Positions 24,969 to 32,077 of a stretch of 64,000 bases of DNA are shown here, piece after piece. The notes beneath the pieces are model-generated. The model had not been told where the DNA came from. It did not search any database and saw only the letters and a program-made list of their open reading frames with translations. The stretch is from NCBI GenBank assembly GCA_947642555.1, contig CANRSX010000007.1:1-64000 (forward strand), written 5' to 3'. This DNA is from an uncultured Roseburia sp. (GTDB lineage Bacteria; Bacillota; Clostridia; Lachnospirales; Lachnospiraceae). Made by a program: the position numbers and the translations under genes. Every line of letters begins with the position of its first letter. Within the stretch, counting starts at the first letter, position 1.

Positions 24969-26195
24969 ATGGCAGAGAAAAAAAAGTATCTTGTGAACTG
25001 CGACGTATGTGATATGAGAAAGGCCAGTCCGGAAAGCCTTGCCGGATATGAGCAGATTATGATCAACGCGGATCTTTTGCTGGCGGATGCGCGCAGCAGG
25101 GAAATGATGAATACGCTTCCCATCGTCTGCAATGTGGACCATGTGCTCGATGTGGAGGGGGAGGTCACGATTGTCGTAAATGACGGTGATTTCGAGCTGC
25201 GCGGCGGGATGGAATTTGAGGAGCGGACGATTCTCTGCATCAACGGGAATCTGTCGATCGGCGCAGGAGCGCAAAAGGCGATGGAACACATTTTCCGCTG
25301 CCTGGTGAACGGGAATGTGCGCTATACGCAGGACATGGAGCCCTTTCGGGGAAAGCTGCTCGTCAATGGCAGGGTGAGCTGCCTTCCGGCGGACTGCGTC
25401 GCGTTAAAGCCGGAATTTACGGTCGACCGCTATTTTCCGCTCCGCGCGAAAGAAAACGGAACGTATTTTGCAGAAGACAGAGTGCTGATGACGGAGGAAG
25501 GAGTGGATCTTAAGGCGCTTGCCGCAAAGCATGTCCGTTTCCTGACCAGACAGCTTGTGGTGCGGGAGGAGGACGTTTCTGACGCGGTCGGAATGTTTGA
25601 CGAAAACGTGGAGCTTCATGTGATTCCGCGGGGATTTGTCTACGCAGGCTCCGGCGTGAAGCTGGAGGATTCCCTGATAAAAAAATACGGAAGATGCCTG
25701 TACGTCGACGGGGATCTGACACTGGAGCCGGACAGCGCGGCCTGTCTGAATATGGTGGAGCGTCTGTATGTGGAGGGGAATGTGCGTCTCACAAGGAGTC
25801 TGACAGAGGAGTTTGAACGCGTGGACGCAGCGTACAAAAGCCTGATTGAGATCAAAGGGAGGTCTGTCCGCGGCAAGGTGCAGGTTAGCGTGGATCAGGC
25901 GATGCTTGACGCTTCGCCGGACGGCGTGGAGATTGCGAACTGCGCCAGGGTGCAGATCGACGGGCAGGTGGATCCGCAGGCCATTTTAAACGGCCTTGAG
26001 ATCAAAAACTGCGCGCAGGTCACCTGCGTCACAGCACAGCAGGGCGCAGTGGAGCTGGTGTGCCGCAATGTGGCGAAAATCGTCGCATCCGGCCATGCCA
26101 AAGACGGGGATGCGGACGAAATAGAAACCATGTTTGCGGGACTGTGGGGAGATGCGGAGACAAAAGTAGTCAACGCGGATACTTACTGCCTGTAG
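24969..26195 (+). CDS. Unrecognised 408-residue protein with repeated beta-strand motifs, linked to the sigma factor
   Basis: I do not recognise a family. There is no signal peptide or membrane helix. Short glycine-containing strands recur: CINGNLSIG, LVNGNVRYT, LLVNGRVSC, YVDGDLTLE, YVEGNVRLT, then IANCARVQIDG and IKNCAQVTC. This suggests a right-handed beta-helix or bactofilin-like stack in which each turn has an 'xNGNVxxx' rung. The N-terminus carries a CDVC pair. It is co-directional with the ECF-like sigma gene, with AGAGAGGAG before ATG 24969. It could be an effector, a polymer or an anti-sigma-like partner; none is shown. Confidence 0.55.
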   Translation: MAEKKKYLVNCDVCDMRKASPESLAGYEQIMINADLLLADARSREMMNTLPIVCNVDHVLDVEGEVTIVVNDGDFELRGGMEFEERTILCINGNLSIGAGAQKAMEHIFRCLVNGNVRYTQDMEPFRGKLLVNGRVSCLPADCVALKPEFTVDRYFPLRAKENGTYFAEDRVLMTEEGVDLKALAAKHVRFLTRQLVVREEDVSDAVGMFDENVELHVIPRGFVYAGSGVKLEDSLIKKYGRCLYVDGDLTLEPDSAACLNMVERLYVEGNVRLTRSLTEEFERVDAAYKSLIEIKGRSVRGKVQVSVDQAMLDASPDGVEIANCARVQIDGQVDPQAILNGLEIKNCAQVTCVTAQQGAVELVCRNVAKIVASGHAKDGDADEIETMFAGLWGDAETKVVNADTYCL

Positions 26196-26345
26196 GATCG
26201 TCTTTCGCGGCGGAGGAGAGAGCAGGGCATGAGCGCATTCCACGGCATCCAGAAAGCAGCCCGCAGCAAATGGATGAAAATGTTACCTTCTGTCACCGAA
26301 AAAAGAAAAAGGAAGATAAAATCAAATTGAAGGAGGAACATGCTC

Positions 26346-26861
26346 ATGGCAATGCAGATTCATGAAAATTATGGTCATTCTGGAACCGACTACGCAGAGA
26401 GGGTGAAGGAACAACAGGCCGTCTGGAAGGCGGAGAAGGCAGAGGAAGCAGAGAGGGCTGCAGAGGGAAAAAAGGCCGGCGGGCTGTCCGAACCACAGGA
26501 TGAATATATCAGCAGTGAAAAATCGGGGAATCAGCCTACGGGCCTGTACCGGGCAGGCCGGGACGAAAACGGCAACCCAAAAATCTTTTTTGATGACCCG
26601 AAAGCCGGCCATGCGCCGAAGGCAGGCGGGGACAGCCAGGGAAAGCCGGCGGAAAAATGCGTCACAAATACGGATAGGGTTGACCGGGAAATTAAAAAGC
26701 TGAAAGAGGAAAAGCAGCAGCTAAAGCAGCAGATCCAGTCAGCTTCCGGGGATGAAAAGAAAATCCGGGAGCTGGAGAAAAAGCTGGCGCAGGTGGAAAA
26801 CGAGTTGGTCCAGAAAGACAATGATACGTACAGGCGGCAGAATGCTTCTGTATCAGAATAA
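26346..26861 (+). CDS. Conserved hypothetical coiled-coil protein (YISSEKSG...GLYR type)
   Basis: This 171-residue soluble protein has no catalytic motif I know. It starts MAMQIHENYGHSGTDYAERVKEQQ and has an Ala/Lys/Glu helix. A conserved-looking core follows (QDEYISSEKSGNQPTGLYR, then ENGNPKIFFDDP), then a long coiled coil (about residues 110-160) ending in KDNDTYRRQNA. I recall similar proteins in Lachnospiraceae but not a function. ATG 26346 is chosen because AGGAGG (26331-26336) lies 9 nt before it and only 3 nt before ATG 26340. The region from 26200 to 26900 looks less GC-rich than its neighbours. Confidence 0.65.
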   Translation: MAMQIHENYGHSGTDYAERVKEQQAVWKAEKAEEAERAAEGKKAGGLSEPQDEYISSEKSGNQPTGLYRAGRDENGNPKIFFDDPKAGHAPKAGGDSQGKPAEKCVTNTDRVDREIKKLKEEKQQLKQQIQSASGDEKKIRELEKKLAQVENELVQKDNDTYRRQNASVSE

Positions 26862-26904
26862 AAGAGATTCCGTATAGATGCAGACAGATCCGGTCTGCCG
26901 GGGG

Positions 26905-27489
26905 TTAAGGCTTTCCGGCAGGCTGATCTTCTTCTTCGGGATCCTTTTGCGGGAGCGACTGATATCCGTCGGAGTCCCGGAATTCTTTATAAACGTCATC
27001 GTAAGCCGCGATCAGATATTCTTTCAGGGGATCGTCTTTTGCGACGGAGGAGAGGGCGGAGGCATAGACTGCTTCGGCCTCTTCCTTTGACGTACAGTGC
27101 TGTAACCGCGTCTCTAAGGATTCGCGCATGGCCTGAATCCGCGCGGCCTGCTGGTAGAGGATTGGATTCTCCGCCTGCAGAAAACGCATCTCCTCCGCGG
27201 TCAGGCGCTTCCCGCTCTTTAGCTTTGCCATGATTTTTGCTAAGTACGAGGCTTTTTCCTCCTCGCTCATGCCGCAGGCAGGGCTTAAGAGCTCTGAAAT
27301 CTGCTGTGTGATGGTAAAGCTGTCGAGACCCGCGGCGGGCTTTTGCGATACAGGGGAAGCCTGCTGCGCGCTGCCGGCCGTGCCAAAGGAAGAGCGGCCC
27401 AGGTTTGCCAGCGCGCGCTCCGTCCCGGTCTTTTTGTCCTTTCCCGGGTGTAAGATGCCCTGTAATCCGTTTGCGTGGATGGTCTGCAT
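26905..27489 (-). CDS. Conserved hypothetical protein, convergent with the coiled-coil gene
   Basis: The 194-residue protein is soluble, helical and acidic. It opens with IHANGLQGILHPGKDKKTG, continues with a polar linker, then helices containing EEEKASYLAKIMAKLKSGKR and LTAEEMRFLQAENPILYQQA, and ends in a Pro/Glu-rich tail. I do not recognise a family. It faces the gene ending at 26861 and may be its functional neighbour, since both are soluble, helical and of the kind found only in this lineage. AAGGGAGAA precedes the ATG at 27489 on the minus strand. Confidence 0.65.
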   Translation of the reverse strand: MQTIHANGLQGILHPGKDKKTGTERALANLGRSSFGTAGSAQQASPVSQKPAAGLDSFTITQQISELLSPACGMSEEEKASYLAKIMAKLKSGKRLTAEEMRFLQAENPILYQQAARIQAMRESLETRLQHCTSKEEAEAVYASALSSVAKDDPLKEYLIAAYDDVYKEFRDSDGYQSLPQKDPEEEDQPAGKP

Positions 27490-27627
27490 AAGGTTCTCCC
27501 TTCCGCTGCCGTCTGGCAGCAGTGCCTTACTTCCATGGCGTCAGTGCCATGAAATCTTCTGTAAACTATATCGACAGAGGGAAGACGGAAGTTAATGGCA
27601 GGATCTGTATGGCGTCAATGCTGCCTG

Positions 27628-28539
27628 TCATGGAAAAATCGTTCGGGCATCCGCCGCGCGCAGCGTGGAACGGATGGCATCAAGAAATGCGGCGGTATCC
27701 GGGGAGGGTGAGACAGAAGCGAGGATGCCGTACGGCACCGTCTCATCCGTCTGTAAGGGAACGGAGACCAGGGCGGGATGCACGTCCTTCCATACATCCA
27801 GGGAAAGCAGGATGCCGCCTTCCTCCGCGCACAGGTTAAAGACCTCGAGGTCATAGTGGCGGGAAACATTTTTCAGAATAATTTCCGGGTGCTCTTTCTG
27901 TATCCGTTTACGCAGTCTGTCATTGACGGGGCTGTTGCCGGGCGCCTGCATGCAGAGCCGCTCGCCGTGCAGTTCTTCAAGGGAAAGTGACGTTCTGCCG
28001 GCAAGGGGGTGTGTCTTTGGCATGGCGAGACAGAAACGGCATTCGCCCAGCGCAAGAAAGCGGGAATTTTTTGCGACTGTAACGGAATTGTGCGGCCCCA
28101 CGATCAGGTCATACTCGTTCCCGACCGCCGCAAAAGCAGCGCCCGTTCCAGTGTCCGTGGAGGGAACTACTTTTAACGTAAACCACGGGTATCGTTCGCT
28201 GGCCGGATTCCATAAGTCCATCAGGACACGGCAGGGATACAGCGCCGAGGTGCCGATCCGGATCACGGCATGATCCGGACGTTCCAGCCGCCTGGCACGG
28301 TCAATCGCGTCTATGGAGGTCTGGATGATGGTTCTGGCATCGCTGCAGATGGATCTGCCGGCATCCGTCAGCTGCACGCCCTGGCTGGTGCGACAGAAAA
28401 GCGTGAGCCCCAGACGTTTTTCGAGCTGATTCATCTGTTTCATGACGGCGGTGGGAGAGAGGAACAGCTTTTCGGATGCTTTCAGGAAGCTTCCGCAGTC
28501 CGCGACGGCAAGAAACGTATCCAGTGCAGGATCATACAT
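27628..28539 (-). CDS. LysR-family transcriptional regulator
   Basis: The 303-residue protein has the LysR winged HTH at its N-terminus (LDTFLAVADCGSFLKASEKL, then LSPTAVMKQMNQLEKRLGLTLF) and a two-lobed effector domain. It is divergent from the aldo/keto reductase gene and probably controls it. ATG 28539 is supported by GAAGGAGAA on the minus strand; the longer frame to 28746 runs through the microsatellite and is not the start. The effector is unknown. Confidence 0.9.
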   Translation of the reverse strand: MYDPALDTFLAVADCGSFLKASEKLFLSPTAVMKQMNQLEKRLGLTLFCRTSQGVQLTDAGRSICSDARTIIQTSIDAIDRARRLERPDHAVIRIGTSALYPCRVLMDLWNPASERYPWFTLKVVPSTDTGTGAAFAAVGNEYDLIVGPHNSVTVAKNSRFLALGECRFCLAMPKTHPLAGRTSLSLEELHGERLCMQAPGNSPVNDRLRKRIQKEHPEIILKNVSRHYDLEVFNLCAEEGGILLSLDVWKDVHPALVSVPLQTDETVPYGILASVSPSPDTAAFLDAIRSTLRAADARTIFP

Positions 28540-28581
28540 GTCAGGATTCTCCTTCTTTTGCTTAAACTTTTGGTTAAAACG

Positions 28582-28610
28582 ATTGTAACTTTTCCGAACT
28601 TCCATGTCAA
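28582..28610 (-). promoter_or_regulatory. Promoter of the LysR gene
   Basis: On the minus strand TTGACA (28610-28605), a 17-bp spacer and TACAAT (28587-28582) form a near-consensus promoter. On the plus strand a TATGAT (28623-28628) with a poor -35 could serve the reductase, so the two promoters overlap back to back. Confidence 0.78.
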
Positions 28611-28631
28611 GGCGTTTTCCGGTATGATCAG

Positions 28632-28671
28632 GAAAACAGAAAAACAGAAAAACAGAAAAACAGAAAAACAG
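28632..28671. repeat. Five-copy 8-bp microsatellite (AAAAACAG)
   Basis: Five consecutive 8-bp units, the first with G for A at its first base, sit between the divergent LysR and reductase promoters and the reductase start. They are followed by AAAACAGGGAGGA (28665-28677), which recurs as the reductase ribosome site at 28720-28732. Slipped-strand changes would alter the 5' leader by 8 bp per unit. Confidence 0.85.
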
Positions 28672-28736
28672 GGAGGAAAATCCTCTGCCCGCTGAAGAGC
28701 AGCTCGCATTTTCCTTCGGAAAACAGGGAGGATAAT

Positions 28737-29702
28737 ATGAACACACGTGATCTGAGAGATCTTAAGGTATCGGCAATCGGCTATGGATGTATGGGGCTTT
28801 CCCACGGCTACGGCGCGACGCCGGAGCGCAGCGAGGCCATCCGCCTGATCAGAAGCGCGTACGGGTACGGCTGTACGTTTTTTGACACGGCGGAGGCATA
28901 CGGCGCAGGCGACAATGAGCGCCTGGTGGGCGAGGCGGTAAAACCGTTCCGCAGCAGGATCGTACTGGCGACCAAGCTTCACCTGAACAAAGAGGACGGG
29001 GACGTCGCAGCGGTCGTCCGCAGTCATTTGGAAGGATCCTTAAAGCGGCTGGGGACGGACTATGTGGATCTGTACTATCAGCACCGGATTGAGGATGACG
29101 ACCAGGTGGAAGAGGTGGCCGGGGTGATGGGCGAGCTGATCAGAGAGGGAAAGATCCGCGGCTGGGGGCAGTCGCAGGCCACGGAGGATCAGGTGCGCAG
29201 GGCGAACGCCGTCACGCCGCTTACCGCGGTTCAGAGCGAATTTTCCATGATGGAGCGGATGTTTGAAAAGGACGTGATTCCGGCCTGCGAAGAGCTTGGG
29301 ATCGGCTTTGTACCGTTTTCGCCGCTGGCAAGCGGATTTTTAAGCGGAAAATATACGAAGCAGCAGACCTATGAGGGAGACGACGTGCGGCGTGTCATCA
29401 CGCGGTTCGCACCGGAAAATGTGGAGCGCAATCAGCCGCTTCTTGAGCTCCTTTACACGCTGGCAGAGGAAAAGGGCGCGACCCCGGCACAGATTTCCCT
29501 CGCCTGGATGCTTCATAAAAAGGATTACATCGTTCCGATTCCGGGAATGCGCACCACTGCACGCATGGAGGAGAATTTCGGGGCGGCCGACGTTGCGCTG
29601 ACGCAGCGGGAGTATGAACGGCTGGAGGAGTCGCTTGCAAAGCTTACGCTCTACGGGAACCGGACGGATCAGGATATCGCGAAGCTGAAAAGGATGCGGT
29701 AA
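28737..29702 (+). CDS. Aldo/keto reductase
   Basis: The 321-residue protein is an (alpha/beta)8 NADPH oxidoreductase. It starts RDLKVSAIGYGCMGLSHGYG, has FFDTAEAYGAGDNERLVGEA (catalytic Asp and Tyr), the Lys in VLATKLHL and the His in DLYYQHRIEDD. These complete the Asp-Tyr-Lys-His tetrad. It resembles the general stress-type YajO/IolS subfamily and reduces aldehydes or ketones. ATG 28737 follows ACAGGGAGG. It is divergent from a LysR regulator; the leader contains the 8-bp microsatellite. Confidence 0.92.
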   Translation: MNTRDLRDLKVSAIGYGCMGLSHGYGATPERSEAIRLIRSAYGYGCTFFDTAEAYGAGDNERLVGEAVKPFRSRIVLATKLHLNKEDGDVAAVVRSHLEGSLKRLGTDYVDLYYQHRIEDDDQVEEVAGVMGELIREGKIRGWGQSQATEDQVRRANAVTPLTAVQSEFSMMERMFEKDVIPACEELGIGFVPFSPLASGFLSGKYTKQQTYEGDDVRRVITRFAPENVERNQPLLELLYTLAEEKGATPAQISLAWMLHKKDYIVPIPGMRTTARMEENFGAADVALTQREYERLEESLAKLTLYGNRTDQDIAKLKRMR

Positions 29703-29722
29703 AAGATCGTCCGCAAATTTCT

Positions 29723-29752
29723 TGACAGCGCAAAGTGTCATGTGGTAAGCTG
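29723..29752 (+). promoter_or_regulatory. Promoter for the erm-like gene leader
   Basis: TTGACA (29723-29728) and an 18-bp spacer lead to TAAGCT (29747-29752), with a TG a few bases before it. It would start a transcript near 29760 that carries the leader ORF and the terminator before the methyltransferase gene. Confidence 0.52.
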
Positions 29753-29799
29753 GGAGCAGAAATAATCAGATAAAGTGATGAAAGAAAGGTGGCTTTGGC

Positions 29800-29847
29800 G
29801 TGGGTATTATTATTCGTTGTGCACGCACCCGTATACAGGGGCAGTAA
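29800..29847 (+). CDS. Leader peptide of the erm-like gene (15 codons)
   Basis: GTG 29800 is preceded by AAAGGTGG (29785-29792) at 7-nt spacing and encodes MGIIIRCARTRIQGQ. Leader peptides of inducible erm genes often begin MGI- or carry an arginine-x-arginine motif at which macrolides or ketolides stall the ribosome; this one has RTR at codons 9-11. Its codons 2-10 form the 5' arm of a long hairpin (29803-29904). A second frame from ATG 29778 to 29900 (40 codons) overlaps it but has a weak ribosome site. Translation and drug response are inference. Confidence 0.55.
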   Translation: MGIIIRCARTRIQGQ

Positions 29848-30037
29848 GAGAGCAGGTTTACAGTCTCAGAGGATGGGATTTTTTTGCGTGCACAAAATAA
29901 TACCGTATGTCAGACAGGGAAGGCCAGGCAATCGCCATACAAAAGCCAGGCGATAGCGTGCTTCCCCTGTCCTCCTGATCATATTGTGGTATCGTTTTCG
30001 CAGGGAATTTCCGTCCGGAAGTACTCCCTGCTTTTTT
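29803..30037 (+). promoter_or_regulatory. Structured attenuator leader of the erm-like gene
   Basis: Stem 1 pairs GGTATTATT (29803-29811) with AATAATACC (29896-29904), and TTGTGCACGCA (29817-29827) with TGCGTGCACAA (29885-29895): 20 pairs with a 5-nt bulge. Stem 2 pairs GACAGGGAAG (29913-29922) with CTTCCCCTGTC (29961-29971), with ATCGCC/GGCGAT inside. Stem 3 is the terminator at 30000-30037. The CCCCTG arm of stem 2 could instead pair with CAGGG of the terminator, giving an antiterminator. This fills the 423-bp gap between the flanking genes. Confidence 0.6.
30000..30037 (+). terminator. Attenuator terminator upstream of the erm-like gene
   Basis: GCAGGGA (30000-30006) pairs with TCCCTGC (30025-30031), TTCCG with CGGAA inside, and six T residues follow. 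It stands 89 bp before the methyltransferase start and has no gene ending before it on that transcript except the leader ORF, so it is most easily read as an attenuator. Confidence 0.8.
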
Positions 30038-30125
30038 ATTGCCTTTTCGCTGGAACAATGTGCAGATGCCGGGGCAGATGCTTCTGACCATGGCATCATG
30101 TGTACAGAATAAGAGGAGGCACGCC

Positions 30126-30941
30126 ATGCAAAAAAGCAGGAGAGATCACAGACATCAGAATCATCGTAACCACGAAAAAAGACAATTGTCGAACTCACAG
30201 AATTTTATCACGGACCGCAGGCTGACGGAGCGGATCGTCCGTCTGGCCGGGATCGGTCCGGACGATACGGTCCTTGAGATCGGAACGGGAAAAGGGCATC
30301 TGACGGAGGCGCTCTGCCAGAGGGCGGGCAGCGTCTGTTCCGTGGAGATCGACAAAAAGCTGTATGAGAGCGCCGGAAAGCGGCTGGCGCAGTATCCGAA
30401 CTTAAAGCTGATTCACGGGGATTTTTTAAACTACCGCCTTCCGAAGGGGAAGTATAAGGTGCTTGCCAATATCCCGTTTTTTATCACCACACAGATCGTC
30501 GATAAGCTGACTGCAGCGCAGGATCTGCCCACGGATCTCTGGCTGGTCATGGAGAAGGGGGCGGCGAAGCGGTTTATGGGGCAGCCGAAGGAGACGGAAA
30601 AGTCCCTGCTGCTTAAGGTAAACTGGGAGATCACGATCGCATTTTATTTTCGCCGGGAGGATTTTCACCCGATGCCGGCCGTGGATTCTGTGCTGGTTCA
30701 TTTTGCCAGAAAAAAGACGCCGGATCTTGACAGGAGGGAAGTGCAGGAATTCAAAAGCTTTCTGGATCACTCGTTCCGGTACGGGGTCTGTGGCGGCAGG
30801 GGGCTTCTGACGAAGCGGCAGGTGCAGGTCGCGTTAAAGCGGGCCGGGCTGCCGCAGATAAAGACAGGCGGAGAAACGCTTTACATCCAGTGGCTGTGTT
30901 TATTTCGATGTTATCAGGAGCAGAATAGCCAGAAAAATTGA
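30126..30941 (+). CDS. Erm-family 23S rRNA adenine-N6-methyltransferase
   Basis: The 271-residue protein has the Erm/KsgA order: SQNFITDRRLTERIV, SAM motif I VLEIGTGKGHLTEAL (about residues 53-67), the acidic VEIDKKLYE, and the catalytic VLANIPFFITTQIVDKL, then EDFHPMPAVDSVLVHF. Erm rather than KsgA is favoured by length, the NIPF motif and the attenuator leader. It would dimethylate A2058 of 23S rRNA and confer macrolide, lincosamide and streptogramin B resistance; no activity is proven. A basic, His/Arg-rich 20-residue N-terminal extension precedes SQNF. ATG 30126 follows GAGGAGG (30113-30119). Confidence 0.8.
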   Translation: MQKSRRDHRHQNHRNHEKRQLSNSQNFITDRRLTERIVRLAGIGPDDTVLEIGTGKGHLTEALCQRAGSVCSVEIDKKLYESAGKRLAQYPNLKLIHGDFLNYRLPKGKYKVLANIPFFITTQIVDKLTAAQDLPTDLWLVMEKGAAKRFMGQPKETEKSLLLKVNWEITIAFYFRREDFHPMPAVDSVLVHFARKKTPDLDRREVQEFKSFLDHSFRYGVCGGRGLLTKRQVQVALKRAGLPQIKTGGETLYIQWLCLFRCYQEQNSQKN

Positions 30942-31003
30942 GGTTTTCTTTTGCGGGCGGAGATGGTAAAATGAGGTATCGGAACGGTGTAGGTGGTTAT
31001 ATT

Positions 31004-31195
31004 ATGGTAAATATTAGAGGGATGTCCAAAGAGATGATAGCAGAGCTTTCTTTTACGGAAGATGAAAAGCAGGCGCTTCTGAAAGCCAAAAAACAGCCGA
31101 TTGTTTTTGATGAAGAGTGTCCGGAAACAACGCCGGAACGCGCAGTCAGATTCAGGCGTGTAAATCCGCCACGGGACGATGTGAAAAGAGCATAA
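31004..31195 (+). CDS. Small conserved hypothetical protein (63 residues)
   Basis: ATG 31004 is preceded by AGGTGG (30991-30996). The protein starts MVNIRGMSKEMIAELSFTED, has EKQALLKAKKQPIVFDEECP and ends in a basic stretch RFRRVNPPRDDVKRA. I recall such short proteins from Lachnospiraceae genomes but no function. It lies 29 bp before the purine nucleoside phosphorylase gene and may be co-transcribed with it. A longer frame from 30938 is not supported by a ribosome site. Confidence 0.6.
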   Translation: MVNIRGMSKEMIAELSFTEDEKQALLKAKKQPIVFDEECPETTPERAVRFRRVNPPRDDVKRA

Positions 31196-31224
31196 ATACA
31201 AACATAGAAAAAGGGGGAACCAGA

Positions 31225-32052
31225 ATGAATCCGGTATACGAAAAACTGATGAAATGTTTCGACAGCGTCCGCGCAAAGACCGCTTTTGTGCCGAAGGCTG
31301 CGCTGATTTTAGGCTCCGGCCTGGGCAATTACGGGGAGCGGATTAAGGTGGAGGAGACGCTTTCCTATCATGAGATCGAGGGCTTCCCGGTGTCCACAGT
31401 GCCCGGACATGCAGGGCGGTTTCTGTTCGGTTATGTCGGGGAGACGCCGGTGGTGTGCATGCAGGGGCGCGTGCACTATTACGAGGGATATGACATGACG
31501 GATGTCGTACTTCCGGTACGGCTGATGAAGCTGATGGGAGCAAAGATTCTGTTTCTGACCAATGCGGCGGGCGGGATTAAGCAGGGAATGCACGCCGGGG
31601 ATCTGATGCTGATCACGGGACAGATCGCCAGCTTTGTGCCCTCCCCGCTGCGGGGGCCAAACATCGACGAGCTGGGGGTGCGCTTCCCGGACATGAGCCA
31701 GATTTATGATAAAGATCTGCAGCGGATCGCGCGGGCAGCGGCGTTAAAAACCGGGGTGGATCTCTATGAGGGCACCTACATGCAGCTGCCGGGACCGCAG
31801 TTTGAGTCGCCGCAGGAGGTCGCCATGTGCCGCACGCTGGGGGCGGATGCCGTCGGCATGAGCACGGCCTGCGAGGCGGTGGCGGCAAAGCATATGGGCA
31901 TGCGGATTATGGGGATTTCCTGCATCTCGAATATGGCCAGCGGGATCTCTCCGGTGCCCCTGACGCACGAGGAGGTACAGGAGACGGCGGACCAGGTGGC
32001 GCCGAGGTTTGAAGCGCTGGTGACGGAGATACTCACGAACATACCGGTATAG
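31225..32052 (+). CDS. Purine-nucleoside phosphorylase (trimeric PNP/MTAP family)
   Basis: The 275-residue protein has the family motifs in order: ALILGSGLGNYGE, STVPGHAGRF, GRVHYYEGYD, FLTNAAGGI, the substrate-binding LPGPQFESPQEVAM and GADAVGMSTACE. It cleaves inosine and guanosine (phosphorolysis) to the base and ribose-1-phosphate. ATG 31225 has AAAGGGGG at 31210-31217; the 31117 start is a frame extension. It is followed by a deaminase gene, so the two form a purine salvage unit. Confidence 0.92.
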   Translation: MNPVYEKLMKCFDSVRAKTAFVPKAALILGSGLGNYGERIKVEETLSYHEIEGFPVSTVPGHAGRFLFGYVGETPVVCMQGRVHYYEGYDMTDVVLPVRLMKLMGAKILFLTNAAGGIKQGMHAGDLMLITGQIASFVPSPLRGPNIDELGVRFPDMSQIYDKDLQRIARAAALKTGVDLYEGTYMQLPGPQFESPQEVAMCRTLGADAVGMSTACEAVAAKHMGMRIMGISCISNMASGISPVPLTHEEVQETADQVAPRFEALVTEILTNIPV

Positions 32053-32077
32053 CGCGGTGACAGTGTGGAGGACGGAT

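Noticed and set aside
24414-25289. 291-codon minus-strand frame across the sigma factor and its neighbour
   Set aside because: Antisense shadow of two better-supported genes; Arg/Pro/Ser-rich with no motifs.
31117-32052. Longer frame for purine nucleoside phosphorylase from 31117
   Set aside because: The extra residues overlap the 63-residue gene and the ribosome site serves ATG 31225.
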